Of a stretch of 64,000 nt of DNA, positions 15,593-25,763 are shown piece after piece. Every line of letters begins with the position of its first letter. Position 1 is the first letter of the stretch. The stretch is from Gammaproteobacteria bacterium RIFOXYD12_FULL_61_37 (GTDB lineage: Bacteria; Pseudomonadota; Gammaproteobacteria; Chromatiales; Chromatiaceae): the NCBI GenBank assembly GCA_001801995.1, contig MGZB01000055.1, positions 243,760-307,759 on the forward strand. Direction: 5' to 3'. The position numbers and the translations under genes were made by a program. The notes beneath the pieces are model-generated. The model made no database searches. It was not told where the DNA came from and worked only from the letters and a program-made list of their open reading frames with translations.

Positions 15593-18067
15593 TTGAACGA
15601 CCGTCCCTCACATTCCGGAAAGCCGCTGAAACCGCTCCTCAAGATGGCCGCTCTCGCCGGGATTCAGACGGCCGTCCGTGAGCATATCCGCCGTGGGGAC
15701 GACATCAATGCCACCGATGACAAGGGCCGGTCGCTCCTGATGCTGGCTGCATCAAGGGGGCATACCGAAACCTGCAGGATTCTTCTTGAGGCCGGGGCCG
15801 ACCCTCGATCACTCGACAATGAGGGCAATAACGCGCTCTCCATTGCGATTGGCACCGGTAAAGCCGACCTCAGCACCCTGCTGAATGATCATCTGGCACC
15901 GCCCTCGACATTTCCACCTGAGGAGCCATTGGAGAATCCCCTCCTGTCCGAGCCACACGCCACAAGGAATACCGACGGGACGGGTCATGATGACATTGAC
16001 CTGTCCATATGGGAGGCAGATGAGGAATCGCAGCCACCGCCCTCGGACGTTGAGTGCTTGGTCATGGCCTCGGCACGCCAGCATGACATCTCGGCCCATA
16101 TTCCTATCGACACCGACCAAGACTGGTCAGATGTGGATATTGATCTGCCGGACGTCCAGAGGGGCCGCAGGCACAGAAATGCTCTGGACGATGACGACCG
16201 TAACGCAGCACGGCATCTCTTCCTTGTCGGCCTGCGAGATGGCAGCGTGCCGAAGTGGCAGGTTGCCGAGGTAGCGCTTGGTGATGACGGTGAACCGGAC
16301 TTGGCGTTCGAAGTACATCTGTCCATCGTACTGGGAGATCTTGGCATCATCGTGGATGGGGACGCTTGGCAATGGGATATCCCCGACACCCAGCCCGTAG
16401 ACGAGGATTCGGAACTCATGGCCGACGAGGCCATAGCCTTCCTTTCGGAACTGGCACATCAGAACAATGATCCCCTGCGGCTCTACGTCAGGGACATGGG
16501 CAATGGAGGCCTGCTCTCACGCGAGGACGAGGCTGCGCTCGGCAAGGACATGGAGGACGGACTGGAGGAGGCTGTTGTCGTCATTGCAAATTGCGCTCCA
16601 GCCATCACCGAGATCCTCCATGTAGCCGGTGAGATCGAGCGCGGGGAAGTGTCGGCTGCAAGCATGGTCACTAGGGTCTCGGCAACACAGCCTGAAGCAG
16701 AGGAACTCGACGACATCGAGTTCAAGGATGAGATGGCGGCCCCGGAAAGCGGCGGCGAGGACGGAAAGATGGATGTCGAGACGGAAACAATGACGTCTTC
16801 AGACTTTTCGGTCCGCATCGAAAGCATTCGCAGGTTGCTCCCCGGTTTGTCGTCGGGACACCACAGCGCCTTGCTCGATGCCTTGCGGGGATTGCGGTTG
16901 TCTTTGGCCTTTCTCGAACATCTTCGTGACACTCTGGATCGTTCCGGACAGGATCCGGCAGCCCATGATGCGCTGTCATCCGCACTCGACAAGATACGCA
17001 AGGCAAGATACCTCCTGACGAAGGCTAACCTCAGGCTGGTAATCTCCATCGCCAAAAAGTATGTATACGGCGGGCTACCGTTCCTCGACCTGATCCAGGA
17101 AGGGAATATCGGCCTGATGAGGGCTGTCGAGAAATTCGATTATCGCCGTGGCTTCAAGTTTTCAACCTACGCCACATGGTGGATTCGTCAGGCAGTCACG
17201 CGCGCCGTTTCCGACCAGGCGCGCCTTATCCGCGTTCCCGTACACATGGTTGAGAGCATCAATCAGGTGGACCGGGCACGAAAACTTCTTGAGAGGGACG
17301 TTCGTAATGCGCCGGATGCCGCCATGATTGCGTTCTATCTTTCCATGCCTGTCGAAAAGGTGGCAAAAGTGCTGAAGGTGCCCGGAGAAATAATCTCTCT
17401 GGATGCGCAATCAGACGACGATGAACTGATAGCACTACTGGGCAATATTCAGGAGAAAACACCGAACCCGGAAGAGGCGGCTATCGATTCCGGGTTGCAA
17501 AAGAGCATTGTTGCTGCTCTGGAATCAATTCCTCAGAAAGAAGCGGAGGTGCTCAGGCTGCGGTTTGGCTTGGGTGAGGCAGATGAGCACACGCTTGAGG
17601 AGGTTGGTCAGGCTTTCGGAGTCACACGTGAGCGGGTGCGACAAATTGAAGCCGCAGGACTGAAAAAACTTCGTCACCCTGTGCGCAACTCAGAGTTGTT
17701 GGATTATTTTGATCGCATATTGCCAATTCCATCGCCGGATAACGAATCCGAGCCGAAAGAGGACAGGCAACACCAGCCACTATCACCGGCAAGCCTCTCT
17801 TCTTTCCCAGACATGGAGGAGAAAACGCAGCAATGTGCCAAGAGTAAAAATCATCACTCAAATCTGTCGGGAGACCAGATCGAAGAAGCAATACGCCTTG
17901 CAAAGGAAAATGGCATTCCCTTCCGCGACAATCGCAACGCGGATGTGCGCGGGAATGTCTGGATACAGCTTGATCCGAATGACGGGCCATCAAGACAGAT
18001 GGCCCGAAAACTGTTGAAGATAGGTTTTATGCACAGACCCGGGTATGGGTTCTGGAAAGGCTCTTGA
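15593..18067 (+). CDS. Ankyrin-repeat / sigma-70 fusion protein of the defence island
   Basis: 824 aa. Residues about 10-105 form two to three ankyrin repeats ([27 protein letters not shown] is the clearest). After an acidic linker comes a sigma region 1.2-like segment ([21 protein letters not shown], near 295), region 2 ([52 protein letters not shown]), region 3, and region 4 ([31 protein letters not shown]). A ~65-residue extra C-terminal domain ends in GFWKGS. The start is TTG at 15593 with GGGAGGA upstream. It sits at the head of an operon-like run and could direct RNA polymerase to the island's own promoter or sense an invader; both are inference. Confidence 0.88.
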   Translation: MNDRPSHSGKPLKPLLKMAALAGIQTAVREHIRRGDDINATDDKGRSLLMLAASRGHTETCRILLEAGADPRSLDNEGNNALSIAIGTGKADLSTLLNDHLAPPSTFPPEEPLENPLLSEPHATRNTDGTGHDDIDLSIWEADEESQPPPSDVECLVMASARQHDISAHIPIDTDQDWSDVDIDLPDVQRGRRHRNALDDDDRNAARHLFLVGLRDGSVPKWQVAEVALGDDGEPDLAFEVHLSIVLGDLGIIVDGDAWQWDIPDTQPVDEDSELMADEAIAFLSELAHQNNDPLRLYVRDMGNGGLLSREDEAALGKDMEDGLEEAVVVIANCAPAITEILHVAGEIERGEVSAASMVTRVSATQPEAEELDDIEFKDEMAAPESGGEDGKMDVETETMTSSDFSVRIESIRRLLPGLSSGHHSALLDALRGLRLSLAFLEHLRDTLDRSGQDPAAHDALSSALDKIRKARYLLTKANLRLVISIAKKYVYGGLPFLDLIQEGNIGLMRAVEKFDYRRGFKFSTYATWWIRQAVTRAVSDQARLIRVPVHMVESINQVDRARKLLERDVRNAPDAAMIAFYLSMPVEKVAKVLKVPGEIISLDAQSDDDELIALLGNIQEKTPNPEEAAIDSGLQKSIVAALESIPQKEAEVLRLRFGLGEADEHTLEEVGQAFGVTRERVRQIEAAGLKKLRHPVRNSELLDYFDRILPIPSPDNESEPKEDRQHQPLSPASLSSFPDMEEKTQQCAKSKNHHSNLSGDQIEEAIRLAKENGIPFRDNRNADVRGNVWIQLDPNDGPSRQMARKLLKIGFMHRPGYGFWKGS

Positions 18068-18093
18068 AAGATGCCAATAGGGAATTCTGCATA

Positions 18094-19590
18094 ATGAAGA
18101 CAAGACACGCGCCACCCCGAGCCAGCGCCATGATCGAAGCTCTGCGCGGGCTTGGCTATTCGACGGCCACAGCCCTGGCTGACATCATCGACAACAGCAT
18201 TGCCGCACGCGGAGACAGGGTGGACATCCTGTTCTCGTGGAATGGATCAGCGAGCACTATCGCAGTCCTGGACAACGGCGAGGGGATGGACGACCGCGAA
18301 CTGGATCTCGCCATGCGTCTTGGAGAGAGGAACCCGCTCGACCAACGGGCCGCCCACGACCTCGGCCGCTTCGGACTGGGATTGAAGACGGCCTCCTTCT
18401 CGCAGTGCCGGAGGCTGACAGTCGCTAGTCGCAAGGCGGAGAGGACGAGCTGCCTGTACTGGGATCTCGACGTACTCGCGGCCAGTGAGGACGATGGCTG
18501 GCATCTCATCGAGGGACCGGCTGGCGGCTCGGAAAACCATCTGGCTCCGTTGACTTCCCAGAGCAGGGGGACTCTCGTGCTATGGGAAAAACTCGACAGG
18601 ATCGTCACACCAGGTTTCGGAGAGCAGGATTTCCTCGATCTTGTCGACAGGGTCGAGCGGCATCTGTCCATGGTCTTTCACCGCTTTCTCCAAGGGCTCC
18701 GGCCAAGGCTGCGCCTGACCATCAACGGCCATCCAGTCGCCCCTTGGGATCCATTTCTCAACAGACACACGGCCACATGGTCCTCACCTGTCGAGCGCAT
18801 TCCTGCCGATGGGGGGACGATTGAGGTTCAGTGCCACGTACTGCCTCACAAGGACCGTCTCGATGCACGTGAGCACGATTTGGCGGCAGGGCCGGATGGC
18901 TGGACGGCCCAGCAGGGATTCTATGTGTATCGGAACGAGCGACTCCTCGTTGCCGGGAGCTGGTTGGGACTTGGACGGGGACGTTCCTGGACCAAGGAGG
19001 AGGCGCATCGGCTGGCCAGAATCAGATTGGACATTCCCAATACCGCTGATGCCGAATGGAAGATTGACGTCCGCAAGTCCATGGCACGGCCCCCGGTATC
19101 CGTCCGGGAGCGCCTGACTCGGCTCGCTGAAGACACCAGGGAGCGAGCACGCCGCGTATTCGCCCACCGGGGACAACCCGTGAGGGTCGGGAACAGCGAG
19201 CCTCTGGTGCAGGCATGGCGCGCAGAACATTTCAAAGGTGGCATACGCTACCGGATCGACAATGATCATCCGGCGGTAAGAGCTGTACTTGACTATGCCG
19301 GAGCCATCGAACCCCAGGTCCGGGCCATGCTGCGCGTCATCGAGGAGACCATCCCGGTGCAGCGCATCTGGCTGGACACCACGGAGGCGCGTGAGACACC
19401 ACGCACCGGTTTCGCCGGTGAGCCGCCAGCAGAAATTGTGGCCATCATGTCAGTCGTGTACAGGAACATGGTGCTCCGCAAGGGGCTCTCCCCGGAACTC
19501 GCTCGCGAACGTCTGCTTCGCACGGAGCCCTTCAACAACTATCCGGAACTGGTGATCGCACTTCCAGATGCACCTGCCTCTCAGGAGTAA
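18094..19590 (+). CDS. MutL/MORC-like GHKL ATPase (Mza-type)
   Basis: About 498 aa. The GHKL motifs are plain: N-box ALADIIDNSIAARG near residue 25, DNGEGMDD (DxGxG) near 62, and the lid GRFGLGLKTASFSQ near 90. The rest resembles the C-terminal half of MORC-type bacterial ATPases (HATPase_c_3). I prefer the ATG at 18094 with AGGG upstream; a TTG at 18064 would overlap the sigma stop. Families of this type occur beside Z1, DUF4420 and AIPR genes in antiphage clusters. ATP-driven clamp closure on DNA is the expected activity. Confidence 0.85.
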   Translation: MKTRHAPPRASAMIEALRGLGYSTATALADIIDNSIAARGDRVDILFSWNGSASTIAVLDNGEGMDDRELDLAMRLGERNPLDQRAAHDLGRFGLGLKTASFSQCRRLTVASRKAERTSCLYWDLDVLAASEDDGWHLIEGPAGGSENHLAPLTSQSRGTLVLWEKLDRIVTPGFGEQDFLDLVDRVERHLSMVFHRFLQGLRPRLRLTINGHPVAPWDPFLNRHTATWSSPVERIPADGGTIEVQCHVLPHKDRLDAREHDLAAGPDGWTAQQGFYVYRNERLLVAGSWLGLGRGRSWTKEEAHRLARIRLDIPNTADAEWKIDVRKSMARPPVSVRERLTRLAEDTRERARRVFAHRGQPVRVGNSEPLVQAWRAEHFKGGIRYRIDNDHPAVRAVLDYAGAIEPQVRAMLRVIEETIPVQRIWLDTTEARETPRTGFAGEPPAEIVAIMSVVYRNMVLRKGLSPELARERLLRTEPFNNYPELVIALPDAPASQE

Positions 19591-19596
19591 GAAAGA

Positions 19597-22491
19597 ATGA
19601 CAACAGCAGCTGAGGAAAACCGGCAGCGAGTGATCAAGTTCGTCCAGGAGCTCCTGCTCGACGAGGAAGACCGTTCGGCCATTACGCCGACGCTCATCGC
19701 CGAGAAGATCGACATGGTCGTGGCAATGAAACCCAGGTGGGGAGAGGAACTGGACCGTGACGCCGTCACGGACGAACTGATCCGTCGTTTCAGCCTCTGG
19801 ATCGGGCAGGACACCACACTCAAAAGCGATACCGGACATGAGCCATGGCTGAACTCCTCAAGGAAGCAGGATTGGCGTTACTGGCAGCGATACCGCGAGT
19901 GGCTCGAGAGGAAGCTTTCCTGGAAAGCCGTCGAGGCCCTCGACAAGTCAACTGATGCCGTGCTGGGGCTGCTGGAAGACCCACTGCGCGATGGAAGATG
20001 GGACCGACGCGGGCTTGTCGTCGGTCATGTGCAGTCCGGCAAGACGGGCAACTACACCGGATTCATCTGCAAGGCGGCAGACGCTGGTTACAAGATTGTC
20101 ATCGTGCTTGCCGGTCTGCACAACAACCTGCGCTCCCAGACCCAGATACGGCTGGAAGAAGGGTTCCTGGGGTATGAAACGCTGGCAGACCGGGACTCCG
20201 GTACCGTGCTGGGAGTCGGCGAGATCGACAGTGACAAGGATATTCATCCCAACTGTGCGACCAATCGCTCAAATGGTGGCGATTTCAGCACCCGGATCGC
20301 CCGGCACCTAGCGGTATCTCCCGAAGAACGTCCCTGGCTGTTTGTTGTAAAAAAGAACAAGACCGTGCTTAGGGAACTGCTGAAGTGGGTTCAAAACCAC
20401 GCGGCCGATACAAACATTCCTGGCGCCGACGAGCAGGCAGCCACCAGCGATGGCCTGCCCAGAGTGAAAAAGATGGTGACCAAGCTCCCTCTGCTGATCA
20501 TCGATGACGAGGCGGATCATGCCTCTGTGGATACGCAGGAACAGGTCTTTGATGCCGAGGGAAACCCTGATGACGAGCATCTGCCGACGACAATCAACAG
20601 GCTGATCCGAAGAATCCTGCATTCCTTCTCAAGGGCGGCTTACGTCGGCTACACCGCTACCCCCTTCGCCAACATCTTCATCCACGAGCGGGGGGAGACT
20701 CGCGAGGAGGGTCCCGATCTATTCCCTTCCTCCTTCATCATCAATCTCGCCGCTCCCTCGAATTATGTCGGCCCCGCCAGGGTCTTCGGATTGCTGACCC
20801 AAGAAGGCCGCTTGGGCGGCCTTCCCCTTGTCCGCCCGATAGACGATTACGCGAGCGAGGACGGACGCAACGGGTGGATGCCGCAGAAGCACAGAAATGG
20901 TCATACACCGCTTTATAACGGCACCGACATCCTACCGCCGTCACTCGTCGAGGCCATCGACGCCTTCCTGCTGGCCTGCGCAGTCCGCCGCGTACGGGGC
21001 CAGGAAAATGACCACTGCTCGATGCTCGTGCACGTCACACGCTTCAATTCTGTCCAGAGGGACGTGCACAGACAGGTCGAAGAATATCTGTACCATCTTC
21101 GTCAGAGAATTCATCGGCATATCGACCACGAGAAGGTTCTTGCGCGGCTAAAGTCTGTTTGGGATAAAGATTTCGTGCCCACAACCGAGGCCATCCGCGT
21201 TGCCCAGTCAGATCACATTCCGCCCCAGGACTTGGTGTGGGAGGAGATTCTGTCAGTGTTATCCGAGACTATCTCCGATATCGAGATAAGGATGATCAAC
21301 GGCACTGCCAAGGATGCCCTGGACTACGCCGAGCGCGAAGGTACTGGCCTCAAGGTGATAGCAATCGGTGGTGACAAGCTCGCACGTGGCCTTACTCTGG
21401 AAGGTCTTTGCGTTAGCTACTTCCTGCGAGCATCGAAGATGTATGACACGTTGATGCAGATGGGGCGCTGGTTTGGATACCGGCCGGGCTACCTAGACCT
21501 GTGTCGCCTGTACACCACCGACGAGCTCTCCAAATGGTTTGGGCATATCGCCGACGCAGCAGAGGAGCTACGCGAGGAATTTGACCTGATGGCCGCCAGC
21601 GGTGCCACACCACGGGAGTACGGTCTCAAGGTGCAATCCCACCCGGTGCTGATGGTTACATCCCGCCTCAAGATGCGGGCAGCCAGAAACCTGATGCTCT
21701 CATTCAGCGGGCAACTCCTTGAGACAGTATCCCTCTATCGCGATCCCCAGGTGCTTGTGCGTAACTTCGAGGCTGCTGCATTGCTGCTTTCTGGCCTCGG
21801 TGACCCGGACGTTGATCCCGTTCGACTTCGTGCGGGTTCCCGCCAGCAGTGGAAAGGTTTTCTCTGGCATGACGCTGCGGCTACGGATGTGATCGACTTC
21901 CTTGCGGCCTACAGGACGCATCCGGAAGCCTACAAGGTCAACAACGCCCTGCTTGCCGAGTTCGTACGGAACATGGCGTCGACCGGTGAGCTGACGCGGT
22001 GGACGATCGCGGTTATCGGTGGCGGTGAAGGAGCGCCCTGCGAGATTTGCGATGGCATTCGGGTGGACATGCTCAGGCGTGCCAACAATGGCCCATACGA
22101 GAACCGATACTCAATCGGCCGACTGATGTCGCCGCGCGACGAATCCATAGACCTGGACGAAACCGCCTGGGAAGCAGCCCTTGCAGCCACCCGTGAGTCC
22201 TGGCACGCCGATCCTGCAAGGCTTCGGGAAAGCAGGGAGCCGGATGCCCCAAACGGACCGGCTGTCCGCAAGATTCGCGGGTTCGGGGCACATGGCGTTG
22301 CAGCACACCCTGAAAGAGGTGTGTTGCTTCTCTATGTACTCGACCCGATGAAGGCTGATGCAGGATTTCCTGTGGGCACCCCACCCGTTATCGCTTTTGG
22401 CATCAGTTTCCCGGGCAGCAATTCTGGTCTCAAGGTGGAGTACAAGGTCAACAATGTTCTCTGGGAGCAGGAATATGGCCCTGCAGAGTAA
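19597..22491 (+). CDS. Z1-domain superfamily ATPase (Mza-type)
   Basis: 964 aa. Walker A is GHVQSGKT at residues 143-150 and Walker B is LLIIDDEADHASV near residue 300, followed by the helicase-like VGYTATPFANIF. The Z1 signature (VIAIGGDKLARGLTLEG, then YDTLMQMGRWFGYRPGY) lies near 585-630. Z1 proteins are helicase-like ATPases coupled to restriction-type systems. It begins 6 nt after the GHKL gene, with AGGAG in that gene's 3' end, and overlaps the next gene by 17 nt. Confidence 0.92.
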   Translation: MTTAAEENRQRVIKFVQELLLDEEDRSAITPTLIAEKIDMVVAMKPRWGEELDRDAVTDELIRRFSLWIGQDTTLKSDTGHEPWLNSSRKQDWRYWQRYREWLERKLSWKAVEALDKSTDAVLGLLEDPLRDGRWDRRGLVVGHVQSGKTGNYTGFICKAADAGYKIVIVLAGLHNNLRSQTQIRLEEGFLGYETLADRDSGTVLGVGEIDSDKDIHPNCATNRSNGGDFSTRIARHLAVSPEERPWLFVVKKNKTVLRELLKWVQNHAADTNIPGADEQAATSDGLPRVKKMVTKLPLLIIDDEADHASVDTQEQVFDAEGNPDDEHLPTTINRLIRRILHSFSRAAYVGYTATPFANIFIHERGETREEGPDLFPSSFIINLAAPSNYVGPARVFGLLTQEGRLGGLPLVRPIDDYASEDGRNGWMPQKHRNGHTPLYNGTDILPPSLVEAIDAFLLACAVRRVRGQENDHCSMLVHVTRFNSVQRDVHRQVEEYLYHLRQRIHRHIDHEKVLARLKSVWDKDFVPTTEAIRVAQSDHIPPQDLVWEEILSVLSETISDIEIRMINGTAKDALDYAEREGTGLKVIAIGGDKLARGLTLEGLCVSYFLRASKMYDTLMQMGRWFGYRPGYLDLCRLYTTDELSKWFGHIADAAEELREEFDLMAASGATPREYGLKVQSHPVLMVTSRLKMRAARNLMLSFSGQLLETVSLYRDPQVLVRNFEAAALLLSGLGDPDVDPVRLRAGSRQQWKGFLWHDAAATDVIDFLAAYRTHPEAYKVNNALLAEFVRNMASTGELTRWTIAVIGGGEGAPCEICDGIRVDMLRRANNGPYENRYSIGRLMSPRDESIDLDETAWEAALAATRESWHADPARLRESREPDAPNGPAVRKIRGFGAHGVAAHPERGVLLLYVLDPMKADAGFPVGTPPVIAFGISFPGSNSGLKVEYKVNNVLWEQEYGPAE

Positions 22492-23497
22492 GAAGGACGA
22501 ACTCCTCGTCGCCTGGCGTGCCCTGGCTGGCAATTCCGACGTGGAGGGATGGCGCACGATCCCGGTCACCCATGGTGGCCCTTGCCATCTGCTGGCTGGC
22601 CGACATTTCCCTGGCAACGAGGAGGCCCTGCTTGTCGGATTTACCTCTGTCCGGGTGCCGCCGGTTGACCAGCTCCCCCAGGGTCAGGGCTTTTTTGTGT
22701 CCAGCGCAGCCCTTGGCGAGGACGGGGCCAACCGGGTCTGGATCGCGCTTCGTCGACAGAGTGCCGGCAGTCTCGATCTCTTCGCCATGATGGCAGACGA
22801 CGTGGTATCGACCCTGGAAGGGTTTCGTGGTGCTGACGATGGGAAACTCTTTCACATCTTCCTGGCAAGAATCAAGGCATGGCAGGACTTCATGCGTCGT
22901 GGTGGAGACCGCGTCCTTGGCCCTGAAGTGGAGGTCGGGCTCTTCGGCGAGCTCGAGATCCTGCGTGACATCATCTCTGCCGGCCTGCCTGCTACTGTCG
23001 CCGTCGAGGCATGGCAAGGTCCGCTGGACGGGATTCAGGACTTTATGGTTGGGACCGGGGCAATCGAGGTGAAGAGCACGGTATCTCCGAGCGGCTTCCC
23101 CGCAACTGTCGGCTCTCTGGATCAGCTGGATGATTCATTGACCCGGCCGCTTTTTCTTGCTGGCGTCCGACTTGCGATGACTGCATCAGGTAGAACACTT
23201 CCCGAGCAGGTTGGCGAACTGCGAAACACGCTGCGTGAAGAGATAACGGCGCTTGGAATCCTGAACAGCCGCCTCCTTCACGCTGGTTTCCTGGATGCGG
23301 CCGCCGAACGCTATACGCGCCGCTTTTCGCGTGTGGGGGGAAAGGTGCTGCATGTTTCCGACGGCTTTCCTCGCCTGACGCGGGCAAACGTCGCCATTGA
23401 AATCAGACGGGCACGTTACGAGATTGATCTCGATCTGATATCTACCGGGGATGTGGGGATCGAACACGCACTTAGAGAACTTGGGGGGATTCAATAA
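22475..23497 (+). CDS. DUF4420 PD-(D/E)XK-motif protein (Mza-type)
   Basis: 340 aa. The family is recognised by EVGLFGELEILRDII near residue 150 followed by WQGPLDGIQDFMVGTGAIEVKST, which supplies the D...ExK nuclease-like residues, and by the closing YEIDLDLISTGDVGIEHALRELGG region. The ATG at 22475 lies inside the 3' end of the Z1 gene, implying coupling; the frame is open further upstream but that part is antisense-free Z1 coding sequence. The expected role is the DNA-cleaving subunit, or a degenerate nuclease fold, of the defence complex. Confidence 0.85.
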   Translation: MALQSKKDELLVAWRALAGNSDVEGWRTIPVTHGGPCHLLAGRHFPGNEEALLVGFTSVRVPPVDQLPQGQGFFVSSAALGEDGANRVWIALRRQSAGSLDLFAMMADDVVSTLEGFRGADDGKLFHIFLARIKAWQDFMRRGGDRVLGPEVEVGLFGELEILRDIISAGLPATVAVEAWQGPLDGIQDFMVGTGAIEVKSTVSPSGFPATVGSLDQLDDSLTRPLFLAGVRLAMTASGRTLPEQVGELRNTLREEITALGILNSRLLHAGFLDAAAERYTRRFSRVGGKVLHVSDGFPRLTRANVAIEIRRARYEIDLDLISTGDVGIEHALRELGGIQ

Positions 23498-25290
23498 TGG
23501 AACTAGAGGAATTTCTGCGCCAGACCCAGGCCGAGGTCCAGGCTGAGATCGGTGAGCGTCTCGGTGCCTCGGGGGAAGCCTATCCTTACCCTGAATCGGT
23601 CTTTGCCGAGATTGTCATGCAGCATATGTCCGAGATCGGCATGACCTTCGAGCCCGAGGTATGCCACTACTCGGCGAAGGTCGGGAATGCCAACCTTCGC
23701 CTGAGCGGCTTTGCCGTTTCCGATGACGCTGACCAGCTTGACCTGTTTGTCAGTCTTTATGACGGTGTAGACAGGATCGTGCCCGTTCCCGATTCGGAGA
23801 CCAAGACCGCTGCCGAGCAGTGTCTGCGTTTCCTCGCCAGGTGCGCGGAGGGCAAGCTTGCGGCGACCATGGACGAGTCCAACGATGCCTATGCTCTCGC
23901 ACTGACCATCCAGGGGTGCTATGCGGATCTGGACCAGATCAGAATCTACGTACTCACCGACAGGCAGGCCAGGGCCAAGAACTTCAAGGCACGAGAGGTG
24001 AATGGCAAGACCGTCAAGCTTGAGGTCATGGACATCGAGCGCCTCCACCGCCACTGGTCAGAGGGCAAGCCGCGCGACGAGTTGGTGGTGAATTTCGATG
24101 AAGTGTCCGGTGGAGCGTTGCCCTGTGTATACATCCCGGGCGAAATGACCGACTACGATTACGCGCTAACCGTCATTCCAGGTGAAGCATTGCGCTTTAT
24201 CTACGAGAAATACGGTGCGCGCCTGCTGGAGGCAAATGTCCGCTCGTTCCTGAGTGCGACGGGGAAGGTCAACAAGGGCATCCGCGACACCCTCAGGGAC
24301 GATCCCGAGCGTTTTATGGCTTACAACAACGGGATCGTCCTTGTAGCCGACGAAGCCAGTATCGGCAGGACCGCCGATGGCGGCCCCGGCATCCTCTGGC
24401 TCAAAGGCATGCAGATCGTCAACGGCGGGCAGACGACTGCTTCCATCTATTTCACCAAGAAGAAAACGCCCGAGATCGATCTTCGGCGTGTTCGAGTACC
24501 GGCCAAGGTCATCATCCTGCGTTCGCGCGATGCTGTGGCCGAAGAGGCCCTCATCTCCGATATCTCCCGGTATGCCAACAGCCAGAATTCGGTCAAGCAG
24601 TCCGACCTGTCGGCCAACAAGCCGTTCCACGTCGAGATGGAGAAACTTGCACTTTCCACCTACTGCCCCGACGGGGTCGGACGTTGGTTCTACGAACGGG
24701 CCGCCGGCAGCTACAACACGATGCTGGCCCGCGAGGGGACCACGCTTGCACGCCTCAAGCACCTCAAGGAAGTTGTCACACCGCCTTCACGGAAGATCAC
24801 CAAGACTGACCTAGCCAAGTATCTCAATGCCTGGGAGCGGAAACCCGACCTGGTCAGCCTGGGTTCCCAGAAGAACTTCGAACGGTTCATGGATGGCCTC
24901 AGAGACCCGGAGGGGCAGCCACTGGCACCGCTACCAGACGTTGCGGTCTACAAGGCAATGGTCGCCAAGGCCATATTCTTCAAGAAAACCCATGCGCTGG
25001 TTCGCCCCATGTTCCCGGCGTTCCAGGGAAACGTGGCAGCGTACCTTGTCTCACTGGTCGCTGACCGCGTCAGTCACAGGATCGATCTCGAGAAAATCTG
25101 GACTCGTCAGGATATCTCGCCCGCTCTCAGGCAGCAGCTGCAGGCATGGGCCATAGAGGTCAACGACGTGTTGCACCGCTCATCTGGCGGGAAGATGATC
25201 TCCGAGTGGGCCAAGAAGCCCGAGTGCTGGGATGCTGTCCGGTCAGCATCCTATTCGCCCGTCGGCGATGGGATCCCTGAATTGCGCTGA
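23497..25290 (+). CDS. AIPR-family protein (Mza-type)
   Basis: 597 aa with the AIPR core: RFMAYNNGIVLVADE near residue 270, LKGMQIVNGGQTTASIYF near 305, then ISRYANSQNSVKQSDLSANKPFHVEMEKLA. AIPR proteins take their name from abortive-infection phage resistance and recur in restriction-like operons. The ATG overlaps the previous TAA (taATGg), so it is coupled to the DUF4420 gene. It is the last gene of the four-gene Mza-like core. Confidence 0.9.
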   Translation: MELEEFLRQTQAEVQAEIGERLGASGEAYPYPESVFAEIVMQHMSEIGMTFEPEVCHYSAKVGNANLRLSGFAVSDDADQLDLFVSLYDGVDRIVPVPDSETKTAAEQCLRFLARCAEGKLAATMDESNDAYALALTIQGCYADLDQIRIYVLTDRQARAKNFKAREVNGKTVKLEVMDIERLHRHWSEGKPRDELVVNFDEVSGGALPCVYIPGEMTDYDYALTVIPGEALRFIYEKYGARLLEANVRSFLSATGKVNKGIRDTLRDDPERFMAYNNGIVLVADEASIGRTADGGPGILWLKGMQIVNGGQTTASIYFTKKKTPEIDLRRVRVPAKVIILRSRDAVAEEALISDISRYANSQNSVKQSDLSANKPFHVEMEKLALSTYCPDGVGRWFYERAAGSYNTMLAREGTTLARLKHLKEVVTPPSRKITKTDLAKYLNAWERKPDLVSLGSQKNFERFMDGLRDPEGQPLAPLPDVAVYKAMVAKAIFFKKTHALVRPMFPAFQGNVAAYLVSLVADRVSHRIDLEKIWTRQDISPALRQQLQAWAIEVNDVLHRSSGGKMISEWAKKPECWDAVRSASYSPVGDGIPELR

Positions 25291-25304
25291 CGGAGGCGAG
25301 TGAA

Positions 25305-25763
25305 TTGGCAGACGTTGTCACCCCCGAGACGCGCAGCAGGATGATGGCGGGTATCAGGGGGAAAGATACCAAGCCCGAGATGCTCGTTCGCCGTGTCCTG
25401 TTCGCTGAGGGGTTACGCTTCCGACTGCACCGCAGGGATCTGCCCGGTGCGCCAGATATCGCGCTTCCAGGCAAAAAAGTAGCCATCTTCGTTCATGGCT
25501 GTTTCTGGCACCGGCACGAGGGGTGCGGGTACGCGAAAATGCCGGCCACACGGCCGGAGTTCTGGAAGGCGAAACTGGAAGGAAACGCCGAACGGGATGA
25601 GCGGGCCATCCAAGCTCTGAGAGCGATGGGATGGCGCGTGTTGATCGTCTGGGAATGCGCTATCCGGGACAAGGAAAAGCTGTCGACCCTGCCCAAGGTG
25701 CTGTCCGACTGGATCAGGAGCGACGCCCCTCTTGGAGAGGTTGCCGGCGGCGCGATGCCGTGA
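25305..25763 (+). CDS. vsr: Very short patch repair endonuclease Vsr
   Basis: 152 aa. Vsr hallmarks are complete: TRSRMMAGIRGKDTKPEMLVRR at the start, the catalytic GAPDIALPGKKVAIFVHGCFWHRH with the Asp and the zinc/His cluster (C-x-W-H-x-H), and GWRVLIVWECAI. Vsr nicks at T:G mismatches that arise from deamination of 5-methylcytosine. The start is TTG at 25305, with GGAGG 9 nt upstream. It is convergent with, and overlaps by 50 bp, the cytosine methyltransferase gene whose mutagenic effect it would correct. Confidence 0.92.
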   Translation: MADVVTPETRSRMMAGIRGKDTKPEMLVRRVLFAEGLRFRLHRRDLPGAPDIALPGKKVAIFVHGCFWHRHEGCGYAKMPATRPEFWKAKLEGNAERDERAIQALRAMGWRVLIVWECAIRDKEKLSTLPKVLSDWIRSDAPLGEVAGGAMP

